Below, in pieces: positions 34,025 through 43,727 of a DNA stretch of 64,000 nucleotides. The stretch covers positions 1-64,000 of the forward strand of contig CAJUPO010000005.1 of the NCBI GenBank assembly GCA_910588145.1, in the 5' to 3' direction. Each line of letters begins with the position of its first letter. Within the stretch, counting starts at the first letter, position 1. The position numbers and the translations under genes were made by a program. The notes below the pieces were generated by a model. The model saw only the letters and a program-made list of their open reading frames with translations. It ran no database searches and was not told where the DNA came from. Source of the DNA: an uncultured Oscillospiraceae bacterium. Its GTDB lineage: Bacteria > Bacillota > Clostridia > Oscillospirales > Ruminococcaceae.

Positions 34025-35696
34025 AGAGATTTATATTGAAAATCTTGCAGTTATTGAAAAGGCAATTATTCCATTTTCAGGAGAATTTAATGTTTTTACT
34101 GGTGAAACCGGTGCTGGTAAGTCTATTCTTATAAACGGTATAAATGCTGTTTTAGGACAGCGTGTTACTCGTGATATTGTAAGAACAGGTACTAAAAAAG
34201 CAGTAGTAACGGCTCTGTTTACTGGACTTGATAAGAGTGTTAAACAGAAACTTGAGGAGTACGGTATTTCTTATGATAACGATGAAATAACTGTTACAAG
34301 AGAAATTTTTGCAGACGGAGGAAGTACTGCAAGAATAAATTCCCGTGTTACTACGGTAACCGTTTTAAAGGATATAAGTACGCTTCTAATTACTATTCAT
34401 GGTCAGCATGATAACCAAATTTTACTTTCTCCAGAAAATCATCTAAATGTTATTGATCAATTTGGTGAAACCGTGGAATTGCTTGAGGATTATAAGCAGA
34501 GCTTTCGCAGCCTTCAGAATCTTGCTAAACAGATCGGTAATATGAAAAAAACAGGTGCGCAGCGCAGAAACCGAATAATTTTTCTTCAAGAACGAATAGC
34601 TGAGCTTGAATCCTTGGAACTGCGTGAAGGCGAAAACGAGCAGTTGGAAAATGATTATCAGCTTATTCAGAATACGGATAAAATTGCCAGGTCAATTCAA
34701 CTTGTCAGGGAAATTCTCAATGGTGAGAATGATAATAACATAATTGATATGATGTCAGAATGTGAAAATGAAATTTCTGGTATTTCGGATTATTCCGGCG
34801 GGCTTGCGGGTATTTCTGAGAGAATATCTGCTGCTGTAATTGAAATTTCTGACATTTCAGAAGAGCTTGCACGTGCAGGAGAAAAACTTGAAATAGATCC
34901 GGAAAAATTTGAAATTATAACTGCCCGTTACAATAAAATAAATCGTGCCAAAAAGATATATAATTGTGATTATGCAGGCTTGCTTGAAATGTATGATGAA
35001 GCAGTGAAGGAACTCTCTGAAATAGAGTTTTCTGACGAAGATATAAAAAGACTTATAATTGAAAAGGATAACCTTTTGCATGAAGTAACAGAAAAGGCAA
35101 AAAAATTATCCGGTATGAGAAAAGAAGCAAGTGCTAAGTTTATCTCTCAGGTAACAGAAGAACTGCGTTTTCTTGATATGCCTAATGTTATTTTGGATAT
35201 AAAGCATGACGTCGGCAAGCTGACTATAAACGGCATGGACAGCATAGAGTTTCTTATATCTGCAAACAGGGGAGAAGATCCAAAGCCAATAGCAAAGATT
35301 GCATCTGGGGGCGAGCTTTCACGTATTATGCTTGCTCTTAAAAGTGTTATTGCTGAAAAGGATTCTATTCCTACTATGATTTTTGATGAAATTGATACGG
35401 GTGTAAGCGGAAGAGCTGCACATAAAATCGGGGTTAAGATGAAGCAGATAAGCCGAATTAGGCAGGTGCTTTGCGTTACACATCTCTCTCAGTTGGCTGT
35501 TATGGCAGATAATCATCTTTTGATAGAGAAGAATACGGTGAACGAGAGAACCTATACCGCTGTTACTCAGCTTGATTTTAACGGAAGAATAAACGAGATT
35601 GCCCGAATTATGGGCGGAGAAAATCCAAGCAGACTTATGCTTAAAAATGCTGAAGAAGAGTTGAAAAAATTCAGTGCAAACGGGAGTGAAAACTGA
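34017..35696 (+). CDS. recN: DNA repair protein RecN
   Basis: A 559-residue SMC-like ATPase: Walker A G-E-T-G-A-G-K-S, a long coiled coil in residues 150-350, the signature S-G-G-E-L-S-R and Walker B F-D-E-I-D-T-G-V-S-G. It acts in double-strand break repair. Start ATG 34017 lies inside argR with GGGGG upstream. It is followed directly by a dnaD-like gene rather than spoIVB-spo0A as in Bacillus. Confidence 0.95.
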   Translation: MLKEIYIENLAVIEKAIIPFSGEFNVFTGETGAGKSILINGINAVLGQRVTRDIVRTGTKKAVVTALFTGLDKSVKQKLEEYGISYDNDEITVTREIFADGGSTARINSRVTTVTVLKDISTLLITIHGQHDNQILLSPENHLNVIDQFGETVELLEDYKQSFRSLQNLAKQIGNMKKTGAQRRNRIIFLQERIAELESLELREGENEQLENDYQLIQNTDKIARSIQLVREILNGENDNNIIDMMSECENEISGISDYSGGLAGISERISAAVIEISDISEELARAGEKLEIDPEKFEIITARYNKINRAKKIYNCDYAGLLEMYDEAVKELSEIEFSDEDIKRLIIEKDNLLHEVTEKAKKLSGMRKEASAKFISQVTEELRFLDMPNVILDIKHDVGKLTINGMDSIEFLISANRGEDPKPIAKIASGGELSRIMLALKSVIAEKDSIPTMIFDEIDTGVSGRAAHKIGVKMKQISRIRQVLCVTHLSQLAVMADNHLLIEKNTVNERTYTAVTQLDFNGRINEIARIMGGENPSRLMLKNAEEELKKFSANGSEN

Positions 35697-36673
35697 TGGA
35701 GTATTTTGTAAATACTGGTATATGGGGAGAGATTTTTGCTGTTCCGAACTCTGTTGTGGATAATTATATTAAGCTTGCCAATGAAGCAGCTGTAAAGGTG
35801 TTGCTTTATGTTCTGAGAAATAATGGAAAAAATCTTTCAGTACCGGAAATTTCGTCAGCGCTTAACATATCATCTCCAGGCGTTGAAGAAGCATTTATTT
35901 TCTGGGAAAATGCAAATGTTTTAAACAGACAGCAGTCAGTGGCAGCTGATGTTTCAGATATAAAAGCACCTGAACCAATACAAAGCCGTAAAACTGAATC
36001 AAAACAGATTCAGGAGGTTAGAAAAAACAATGAAATAAAGGGTACTGAGTATAGCTTGTCGCCGTCAGAAATTTCTGAAAGAATAGAAAAATCAGAAGAA
36101 ATAAAGTGTCTTTTTACATTAACTGAATCATCTTTTGGCCGTCCATTGACGCATACAGAACACAGATCACTGATTTGGATGCATGATTATTTGGGACTTC
36201 CAACGGATGTTATACTTATGCTTATTACATATTGTCTTTCAATTGAAAAAGGAAATATAAGCTACATCGAAAAAGTGGCATGTGCTTGGGCAGAGCAGGG
36301 AATTAATACTCTTGAATCTGCTCAGTCTGAGGTTAAGAAGCTTGAGGAATCCAGAAGCTATAATAACAGTATTATGAGAATTTTTTGCATGAACAGAAAA
36401 CCGACTCCAAAGCAGCAGCAATTTATAAATATATGGAAAGAAAAATCATTTAGTCTTGAGCTCATAGAATATGCTTATGAGAAAACAATAGAGTCCATTG
36501 ACAAGCTGAGTTTTCCTTATATAAATACTATTTTAGAAAACTGGAATGCGGGCGGACTGGTATCACGTGAAATGGTTGATAACAGTGATACAAGAAAAAG
36601 AAAAGAACCGTCTTTGGCAAATGATCCTGATCTGATAGATTATAAATCATTAGTCAATAATTTTGGAGATTAA
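35696..36673 (+). CDS. DnaD-domain replication initiation protein
   Basis: A 325-residue protein with an N-terminal winged-helix-like domain (residues 1-75), a charged linker and two DnaD/DnaB-type helical repeats (W-M-H-D-Y-L-G-L-P-T-D-V and I-E-Y-A-Y-E-K-T-I). It pairs with the dnaI-like loader that follows after 3 bp. Such pairs remodel the origin and load the replicative helicase. It shares the A of its ATG with the recN stop. Confidence 0.85.
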   Translation: MEYFVNTGIWGEIFAVPNSVVDNYIKLANEAAVKVLLYVLRNNGKNLSVPEISSALNISSPGVEEAFIFWENANVLNRQQSVAADVSDIKAPEPIQSRKTESKQIQEVRKNNEIKGTEYSLSPSEISERIEKSEEIKCLFTLTESSFGRPLTHTEHRSLIWMHDYLGLPTDVILMLITYCLSIEKGNISYIEKVACAWAEQGINTLESAQSEVKKLEESRSYNNSIMRIFCMNRKPTPKQQQFINIWKEKSFSLELIEYAYEKTIESIDKLSFPYINTILENWNAGGLVSREMVDNSDTRKRKEPSLANDPDLIDYKSLVNNFGD

Positions 36674-36676
36674 ACT

Positions 36677-37675
36677 ATGGGAATTAATAAGGATATACTT
36701 AATAAATCTATTGATATCATAAATCAGCGCAGAGGAAGAGCAAAGGCTGAGAATAACAGGCGTTTTGAGGAAATAAATTCAAAAATTCCGGAAATTGCAG
36801 AAATTAATTCTCAGCTGGCGAAAACCGGAATGGAAATACTGAATGTTATTAAAAGCGGTAACAATGTTGCTGAAAAAATGGCTGTTATGAGAGAAAAAAA
36901 TCTTCAGGCGCAGAATATCATAAAAAAACTTCTTTATGATAACGGTTATCCGGCAAATTATCTGGAAATAAAATATACTTGTGAAAAGTGCGGAGATACT
37001 GGATTTTCAAATGGGCAAAGATGTAATTGTCTTAAAAACCTTGCTGCTAAGCTTGCAGCAGAGAAAATGAATGCACGTTCCCAGATAAGCTTATGCAGCT
37101 TTGATACTTTCAGAATTAATTATTATCAGGGACATACACCGGCAGAAACTGAAGAGTATAGAAGAATAATGTCACGAATTTTTGATTATTGCCGAAATTA
37201 TGCTGAAAATTTCAGTACTGACAGCAATAATATTTTAATGTTCGGTAAAACAGGGCTGGGAAAAACTCATCTTTCACTTGCTATTGCAAATGAGGTTGTA
37301 AAAAAAGGTTATACTGTACTTTATGACTCGGCTCAAAACTATTTAAGACAAATCGAAAAGGAACATTTTGGACGTGATAACAACGGAGAAGACACACTTG
37401 GGGCATTAATTTCTTCCGATCTGCTGATTCTTGATGATTTAGGAACAGAATTTGATACTCCGTTTTATTTGTCAGTAATATATAACGTAATTAATACACG
37501 TCTAAATAAAGGAGCACCTACTATTATAAGTACGAATTTAAATCATGAAGGCGTAAGAAGAAAATATGATGACAGAATTGTATCAAGACTTTTTGCTGTT
37601 TATGATTGTCTGGAATTTTCTGGAATAGATATAAGGCTTATAAAAAAGAAACTTTCACAGGGTAATTCTCTTTAG
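36677..37675 (+). CDS. DnaI/DnaC-like helicase loader ATPase
   Basis: A 332-residue AAA+ ATPase. An N-terminal zinc-binding cluster reads C-E-K-C-G-D-T-G-F and C-N-C-L (residues 104-118). Walker A is G-K-T-G-L-G-K-T-H, Walker B L-L-I-L-D-D-L-G, and the sensor is near I-I-S-T-N-L. The zinc finger plus AAA+ layout matches DnaI-type loaders. It is the last gene of the long core gene run, before a bidirectional terminator. Confidence 0.88.
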   Translation: MGINKDILNKSIDIINQRRGRAKAENNRRFEEINSKIPEIAEINSQLAKTGMEILNVIKSGNNVAEKMAVMREKNLQAQNIIKKLLYDNGYPANYLEIKYTCEKCGDTGFSNGQRCNCLKNLAAKLAAEKMNARSQISLCSFDTFRINYYQGHTPAETEEYRRIMSRIFDYCRNYAENFSTDSNNILMFGKTGLGKTHLSLAIANEVVKKGYTVLYDSAQNYLRQIEKEHFGRDNNGEDTLGALISSDLLILDDLGTEFDTPFYLSVIYNVINTRLNKGAPTIISTNLNHEGVRRKYDDRIVSRLFAVYDCLEFSGIDIRLIKKKLSQGNSL

Positions 37676-37713
37676 AGATAAAAAATAATATTAACTTGAT
37701 TAAGGTATAATAA

Positions 37714-37748
37714 AAGGCACAGTTTATGGGAAAAATAAACTGTGCCTT
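37714..37748. terminator. Bidirectional terminator between convergent genes
   Basis: A perfect 13-bp inverted repeat, 37714-37726 with 37736-37748, sits between dnaI and the minus-strand small gene. A/T-rich flanks on both sides would serve either direction. Confidence 0.75.
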
Positions 37749-37757
37749 AATATTATA

Positions 37758-38000
37758 TTATTCAGGTATTATCTGCCTATACTTTCGGCTGTATTTCAGA
37801 ATACGGTATGGACAATTCAATTGTTCGAACCATGAATTTTTAAAATATCGTACAGCTGAACGTTTGTGTACAAATTTTTTGCCCATATCAGGAAAGTGAA
37901 GAGCTGTATGTTTAGTATAAATATACAAAAATTCATCATTGATATTGACTTCAATTATATAAAAAATATCTCCGTTAAGATAATCCATATTTTCCATCAT
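37758..38000 (-). CDS. Small conserved-looking protein, unknown
   Basis: The 80-residue product starts M-M-E-N-M-D-Y-L after AGGGG, 4 nt upstream on the minus strand; the longer frame from 38039 ignores that site. It is rich in aromatic and basic residues (Y-F-K-N-S-W-F-E-Q-L, R-I-L-K-Y-S-R-K-Y-R). There is no signal peptide or membrane segment. I do not recognise it. Confidence 0.6.
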   Translation of the reverse strand: MMENMDYLNGDIFYIIEVNINDEFLYIYTKHTALHFPDMGKKFVHKRSAVRYFKNSWFEQLNCPYRILKYSRKYRQIIPE

Positions 38001-38410
38001 TTTTCCCCTAAAGAAGTTTATATAAACATATTTTAACATAAAATGAAAAAAAATTCAACCATATACTGGAAAATAATAGAAAAAAGCTGAGTAATGTTTC
38101 AGAAAATATTTCCTTGTTACATTTATGAGATTTCAGCATAAAATATATTAAGCAGGGTTTCATGGCAGAGTATTAATTTTAAAGTGGTATACAGCCCTCA
38201 GAATAGCTTTTGAATTATCTGCTCTGAAACTATGCTTTTATATATATGCAGCAGTCTGCAAAAATGCACCTTGAAGGACAGATTTGTCTTTTGAGGTGCA
38301 TAATTTTATCGAAATTTAATAATTATTGTTTTCATAAACTTGCAAAGATCTTAAAATTATGTTATTATAAAATAGTTTGGAATAAAAAGTATAACGGAAA
38401 GGACAGTAAT
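38001..38410. other. Intergenic region before parE with a long hairpin
   Basis: A 17-bp continuous hairpin (three G-T pairs, GATT loop) spans 38264-38301: every base of the left arm pairs with the right arm. A short AATTTTAT follows, so it could terminate a small transcript or act in the parE leader. An in-frame extension of parE through this hairpin has no ribosome binding site and is not believed. Weak promoter-like boxes lie around 38340-38371. Confidence 0.5.
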
Positions 38411-40393
38411 ATGGCAAAAAAGCATCAGGATTACGGAAATGAAAGTATTACTATGCTCAAAGGTGCAGATAAAGTCAGAAAGCGTCCCGGAGTAATTTTC
38501 GGGTCCGACGGTCTGGACGGATGTGAGCATTCTGTATTCGAGGTTATTTCCAATTCAATAGACGAAGCACGATCAGGGTATGGTAAAAAAATTATTGTCA
38601 CAAGATACAATGATAATGTCATAGAGGTAGAAGACTTTGGAAGAGGCTGTCCCGTAGACTATAATAAAACAGAGGAAAGATATAACTGGGAGCTTGTTTA
38701 CTGTGAACTTTATGCAGGCGGTAAATATGATGACAGCTCTGAAATGTATGAATACTCTTTGGGACTTAACGGTCTTGGTCTTTGCGCTACTCAGTATTCA
38801 TCTGAGTTTATGGATGTAGAGATTTTCAGAGATGGTTATAAATACAATCTTCATTTTGAAAAGGGAGAAAATGTTGGCGGACTGGAAAAAAAGAAAACTG
38901 ATAAGAAGCAAACAGGAACTAAAACAAAATGGAAACCGGATCTTGATGTTTTTACTGATATAGGCGTAAGAGATGAGTATTTTCAAGATATACTTAAAAG
39001 ACAGGCAGTAGTGAATCCGGATCTTTTGTTTGTCTATCGTTCTCAGAAAGAGGACGGAAGCTTTGAAACAACTGAATATATCTATGAAAATGGCATAAGT
39101 GACTATGTTACAGAAATAGCTGGAGATAATAATTTTACTTCAATCCAGTGCTGGCAGGCGGACAGAAAAGGCCGTGACAGAGAGGATAAGCCTGAATATA
39201 AGGTAAAAATGTCATTTGCTCTTACATTTTCAAATAAAATAAAGCAGATTGAATATTATCACAATTCAAGCTTTCTTGAACATGGAGGTTCTCCGGAAAG
39301 GGCAGTAAAGCAGGCGTTTGTATCTCAGATAGATTCTTATATGAAACAAAATAACAAGTATCTGAAAAATGAAGCTAAAATTACTTTTGGCGATGTTGAA
39401 GACTGCCTTATTCTTGTTTCGTCATCCTTTTCGACACAGACTTCATATGAAAATCAGACTAAGAAATCGATTACAAATAAATTTATCTATGAAGCTATGA
39501 CAGACTTCTTAAAGCATCAGATAGAAATATATTTTATCGAAAACCCAGACGAGGCGCTGAAAATAGCTGAACAGGTTATGGTTAATAAACGCAGCCGAGA
39601 AAAAGCTGAAAAAACTAAAATGGACATAAAGAAAAAGCTCTCCGGAACAATTGATCTCTCTAATATGGTAAAAAAGTTTGTGGATTGCCGTACTAAAGAC
39701 GTTACAAGAAGAGAACTCTTTATAGTGGAGGGTGATTCGGCTCTCGGTGCAGTAAAGCTTGCAAGAGAAGCAGAATTTCAGGCTGTAATCCCCTTGAGGG
39801 GAAAAATACTTAATTGTCTTAAGGCTGACTATGATAAAATTTTTAAAAATGATATTATTACAGATATAATAAAGGTCATAGGCTGCGGAGTAGAGGTTAA
39901 ATCAAAAGCAAATAAGGAAATATCATATTTTAATATTGAAGGACTTAAGTGGAATAAGATAATTATTTGCACTGATGCCGATGTAGACGGTTTTCAAATA
40001 AGAACCCTGATTTTGACTATGCTGTATAGGCTAACTCCTACTCTGATAGAGCAGGGATATGTGTATATAGCAGAATCACCGCTGTTTGAAATTACTACAA
40101 AGGATAAGACATATTTTGCTTATAATGAAAAAGAAAAGACTGATATAATGAAGCTAATCGGCAGTAAAAAGTTTACGATTCAGCGTTCAAAAGGACTTGG
40201 TGAAAATGAACCGGAAATGATGTCTCTGACGACCATGAATCCGGAAACACGCCGTCTTATAAAAATTACACCGGATGTAGTTGAAGAAACTGCGAAGATG
40301 TTTGATCTGCTTCTGGGGGATAATCTTCAGGGAAGAAAAAGTTATATTTCTGAATTTGGAGGAGATTACCTTGATATGGCAGATATTTCGTGA
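38411..40393 (+). CDS. parE: Topoisomerase IV/gyrase subunit B, divergent
   Basis: A 660-residue GHKL ATPase/TOPRIM protein: S-N-S-I-D-E-A, E-D-F-G-R-G-C-P-V, E-G-D-S-A-L-G-A and P-L-R-G-K-I-L-N, with the metal-binding D-A-D-V-D-G. It departs from consensus in two places: G-L-N-G-L-G where G-L-H-G-V-G is normal, and E-G-D-S-A-L-G for E-G-D-S-A-G-G. AAAGGAC precedes ATG 38411. parC follows after 25 bp. Whether it works as topoisomerase IV or as a second gyrase-like enzyme needs phylogeny; the symbol is a best guess. Confidence 0.85.
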   Translation: MAKKHQDYGNESITMLKGADKVRKRPGVIFGSDGLDGCEHSVFEVISNSIDEARSGYGKKIIVTRYNDNVIEVEDFGRGCPVDYNKTEERYNWELVYCELYAGGKYDDSSEMYEYSLGLNGLGLCATQYSSEFMDVEIFRDGYKYNLHFEKGENVGGLEKKKTDKKQTGTKTKWKPDLDVFTDIGVRDEYFQDILKRQAVVNPDLLFVYRSQKEDGSFETTEYIYENGISDYVTEIAGDNNFTSIQCWQADRKGRDREDKPEYKVKMSFALTFSNKIKQIEYYHNSSFLEHGGSPERAVKQAFVSQIDSYMKQNNKYLKNEAKITFGDVEDCLILVSSSFSTQTSYENQTKKSITNKFIYEAMTDFLKHQIEIYFIENPDEALKIAEQVMVNKRSREKAEKTKMDIKKKLSGTIDLSNMVKKFVDCRTKDVTRRELFIVEGDSALGAVKLAREAEFQAVIPLRGKILNCLKADYDKIFKNDIITDIIKVIGCGVEVKSKANKEISYFNIEGLKWNKIIICTDADVDGFQIRTLILTMLYRLTPTLIEQGYVYIAESPLFEITTKDKTYFAYNEKEKTDIMKLIGSKKFTIQRSKGLGENEPEMMSLTTMNPETRRLIKITPDVVEETAKMFDLLLGDNLQGRKSYISEFGGDYLDMADIS

Positions 40394-40418
40394 CAGATGC
40401 AAGGAGTGTATATAATAA

Positions 40419-42665
40419 ATGGCTCGAAAATCTAATAAACCGCAAAAGGAAAATATAAGAAACATGCCGGATGCATTTATCGAAAATGCCGGTATTGTTG
40501 TTCAGGAAAAAATTACTGAAACTCTTGAAAAAAACTATATGCCCTATGCAATGAGTGTTATTGTTTCAAGAGCACTTCCGGAAATTGACGGCTTTAAGCC
40601 ATCTCATAGAAAATTGCTTTATACGATGTATAAGCAGGGGCTTTTAAATGGAAAGCGCACTAAATCTGCAAATGTAGTAGGGGAAACAATGAAGCTTAAT
40701 CCTCACGGTGACGGAGCTATTTATGAAACTATGGTCAGGCTGTCACGTGGTAATGAAACTTTGCTGCATCCTTTTGTTGATTCAAAGGGCAACTTCGGTA
40801 AGGCTTATTCAAGAGATATGGCTTATGCCGCTTCACGATATACTGAGGTAAAGCTTGATCCTATATGCAATGAGCTTTTTCGTGACATAGATAAGAATAC
40901 CGTTGATTTTGTGCCTAATTATGATAATTCTACAACAGAACCCACGCTTCTTCCTGCGGCGTTTCCAACAGTGCTGGTAAACGCTAATGTCGGAATTGCT
41001 GTTTCAATGGCAAGCAGTGTGTGTCCCTTTAATCTTGCCGAGGTATGCGAAACTTGCATTGCTCTTATAAATAATCCTGAGCACGATATAATAAGTACTC
41101 TTAAGGGTCCGGATTTCCCAGGCGGCGGATTTATGCTTTATGACGAGGCAGAGCTGAAAGAAATTTACCGTACAGGAAGAGGCTCTATTAAGCTTAGATC
41201 AAAGTATAATTATGATAAATCAGCTAATTGTATCGAAGTTACTCAGATACCGTACAGCACCACTATTGAGGCTATAATAGAAAAGATAATTGAACTTATA
41301 AAAACAGGAAAGATAAAGGAAATCTCATACATAAGGGATGAAACAGATTTAAGCGGACTTAAAATAGCTATAGACCTAAAGAGGGGAATTGATCCTGATA
41401 AGCTTATGCAAAAGCTTTATAGAATGACGCCTCTTCAGGATAGCTATTCTTGTAATTTTAATATTTTAATTGGCGGAATGCCGAGGGTAATGGGAGTAAG
41501 GGAAATCCTTGGTGAATGGACTGCATTCCGTGAAGAATGCATACGCCGGCGTGTATACTTTGATCTTAACAAAAAGAAAGATAAACTTCATCTTTTAAGA
41601 GGCTTGGAAAAGATACTTCTTGATATTGACAAGGCTATAAAAATTGTAAGGGAAACAAAAGAGGAGAGCGAAGTTGTTTCAAACCTTATGATCGGATTTG
41701 GAATTGATGAAATACAAGCCGAGTATGTAGCAGAAATTAAACTGCGTCATTTGAATCATGAGTATATTGTTAACAGGCTTAATGAAATAGAATTGCTTGA
41801 AACTGAAATTAAGAAGATGGAGGATATCCTTTCTGATAAAAAAAAGATACGCAAAATAATAATTACAGAATTAAAAGATGTTATAAAAAAATACAGTCAG
41901 CCTCGAAGAACAATGTTTTATTATAAAAATGATATCATCAAGGAAGATGTTGAGGATGAAATACCGGATTATCCTGTTAATTTATTTCTTTCTAAGAGCG
42001 GATATTTTAAAAAGATAACTCCTCAGTCGCTGAGAATGAGCGGTGAACAAAAGCTTAAAGAAGGGGATTCAATTACTGCTCATATAGAAGCAACAAACAG
42101 AACAGAATTGTTATTCTTTACAGATAAGTGTCAGGTTTATAAATCCCGGGTATCTGATTTTGAGGATACAAAGGCAAGCTTGTTGGGAGATTATGTACCT
42201 GCTAAGCTTGCATTTGATGATGAAGAGCTTTTGGTTTCAATGATAAGTACTGCTGACTATGAGGGATTTATTTTGTTTTTCTTTGAAAACGGAAAGGCTG
42301 CAAAGGTTCCATTAAAGTCATATGAAACCAAAACTAAAAGAAAGAAGCTTGCTAATGCGTATTCCGGAAAATCAAAACTTTGCGGTATTATTTATATACG
42401 AGAGGATTCTGATGTTCTTCTGAAATCAACAGCTGGAAAGGTATTGATTTTTAATACAGCTCTTATTTCACCTAAGGCGACCCGTGATACTATCGGTGTA
42501 CAGGTTATGACTTTGAGAGGAAAAAATCTTCTTGAAGGAGCTGAAATTGCTGATGAAAGAATTATGAACGGACTGAAAAAATATATTGTAAAGAATGTAC
42601 CGGCTGCGGGCATGGGGGGAAAGGATTTAATTGAATTTAATCAGCTTTCACTGAATGAGGAGTAA
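40419..42665 (+). CDS. parC: Topoisomerase IV/gyrase subunit A, divergent
   Basis: A 748-residue type II topoisomerase A subunit. The catalytic tyrosine is probably Tyr141 in A-A-S-R-Y-T-E. The quinolone-region segment reads N-P-H-G-D-G-A-I-Y, with Gly where Ser is common. The N-terminal DNA-cleavage core and the C-terminal beta-pinwheel are complete. AAGGAG precedes ATG 40419. The last 275 codons, from 41839, are repeated exactly downstream. Confidence 0.87.
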   Translation: MARKSNKPQKENIRNMPDAFIENAGIVVQEKITETLEKNYMPYAMSVIVSRALPEIDGFKPSHRKLLYTMYKQGLLNGKRTKSANVVGETMKLNPHGDGAIYETMVRLSRGNETLLHPFVDSKGNFGKAYSRDMAYAASRYTEVKLDPICNELFRDIDKNTVDFVPNYDNSTTEPTLLPAAFPTVLVNANVGIAVSMASSVCPFNLAEVCETCIALINNPEHDIISTLKGPDFPGGGFMLYDEAELKEIYRTGRGSIKLRSKYNYDKSANCIEVTQIPYSTTIEAIIEKIIELIKTGKIKEISYIRDETDLSGLKIAIDLKRGIDPDKLMQKLYRMTPLQDSYSCNFNILIGGMPRVMGVREILGEWTAFREECIRRRVYFDLNKKKDKLHLLRGLEKILLDIDKAIKIVRETKEESEVVSNLMIGFGIDEIQAEYVAEIKLRHLNHEYIVNRLNEIELLETEIKKMEDILSDKKKIRKIIITELKDVIKKYSQPRRTMFYYKNDIIKEDVEDEIPDYPVNLFLSKSGYFKKITPQSLRMSGEQKLKEGDSITAHIEATNRTELLFFTDKCQVYKSRVSDFEDTKASLLGDYVPAKLAFDDEELLVSMISTADYEGFILFFFENGKAAKVPLKSYETKTKRKKLANAYSGKSKLCGIIYIREDSDVLLKSTAGKVLIFNTALISPKATRDTIGVQVMTLRGKNLLEGAEIADERIMNGLKKYIVKNVPAAGMGGKDLIEFNQLSLNEE

Positions 42666-42671
42666 TAAAAT

Positions 42672-42700
42672 AAAAAGTCCAGCATAAGCTGGACTTTTTT
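42672..42700 (+). terminator. Terminator of parC
   Basis: An 11-bp stem, 42673-42683 with 42688-42698, followed by T6. It is copied at 43654-43682. Confidence 0.9.
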
Positions 42701-42745
42701 AATAGGCTGACAAGGTATCACTGACGCCTTGTATTATTTTATTAA

Positions 42746-42820
42746 TTATTCCTCAGTTGTCTGAACAGCGGATTCACTTGTTTCTTCAGTGGCTTCTGCT
42801 TCGTTCATGTTTTCAATATC
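42746..42820 (-). pseudogene. Duplicated 3' end of the lipoprotein gene
   Basis: The last 75 bases (24 codons and stop) of the gene at 43728-44381, present in unit 1 without the rest of the gene. Confidence 0.85.
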
Positions 42821-43647
42821 AAAAAAAGATACGCAAAATAATAATTACAGAATTAAAAGATGTTATAAAAAAATACAGTCAGCCTCGAAGAACAATGTTT
42901 TATTATAAAAATGATATCATCAAGGAAGATGTTGAGGATGAAATACCGGATTATCCTGTTAATTTATTTCTTTCTAAGAGCGGATATTTTAAAAAGATAA
43001 CTCCTCAGTCGCTGAGAATGAGCGGTGAACAAAAGCTTAAAGAAGGGGATTCAATTACTGCTCATATAGAAGCAACAAACAGAACAGAATTGTTATTCTT
43101 TACAGATAAGTGTCAGGTTTATAAATCCCGGGTATCTGATTTTGAGGATACAAAGGCAAGCTTGTTGGGAGATTATGTACCTGCTAAGCTTGCATTTGAT
43201 GATGAAGAGCTTTTGGTTTCAATGATAAGTACTGCTGACTATGAGGGATTTATTTTGTTTTTCTTTGAAAACGGAAAGGCTGCAAAGGTTCCATTAAAGT
43301 CATATGAAACCAAAACTAAAAGAAAGAAGCTTGCTAATGCGTATTCCGGAAAATCAAAACTTTGCGGTATTATTTATATACGAGAGGATTCTGATGTTCT
43401 TCTGAAATCAACAGCTGGAAAGGTATTGATTTTTAATACAGCTCTTATTTCACCTAAGGCGACCCGTGATACTATCGGTGTACAGGTTATGACTTTGAGA
43501 GGAAAAAATCTTCTTGAAGGAGCTGAAATTGCTGATGAAAGAATTATGAACGGACTGAAAAAATATATTGTAAAGAATGTACCGGCTGCGGGCATGGGGG
43601 GAAAGGATTTAATTGAATTTAATCAGCTTTCACTGAATGAGGAGTAA
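42821..43647 (+). pseudogene. Duplicated parC 3' fragment
   Basis: It carries the C-terminal beta-pinwheel region of ParC (codons 474-748) without start, promoter or catalytic core. A frame beginning at 42757 reads into it from the antisense of the lipoprotein remnant, but that start has no ribosome binding site and is an accident of the join. Probably not translated. Confidence 0.85.
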
Positions 43648-43653
43648 TAAAAT

Positions 43654-43682
43654 AAAAAGTCCAGCATAAGCTGGACTTTTTT
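43654..43682 (+). terminator. Terminator, duplicated copy
   Basis: The second copy of the parC terminator stem and T-run. Confidence 0.88.
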
Positions 43683-43727
43683 AATAGGCTGACAAGGTAT
43701 CACTGACGCCTTGTATTATTTTATTAA

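Larger units (their letters stand above)
41839..42820 (+). repeat. 982-bp tandem duplication, unit 1
   Basis: The unit runs from an A-run inside parC, through the parC 3' end and terminator, into the 3' end of the lipoprotein gene on the minus strand. It is followed at once by unit 2 (42821-43802). The segments I compared are identical. Confidence 0.95.

Noticed and set aside
38246..38410. N-terminal extension of parE
   Set aside because: It would cross a 17-bp hairpin, has no ribosome binding site and is unlike the family N-terminus; ATG 38411 has AAAGGAC.
42757..43647. 296-codon open frame across the duplication junction
   Set aside because: It begins in antisense of the duplicated lipoprotein end and reads into a parC fragment; it exists only because of the tandem join.
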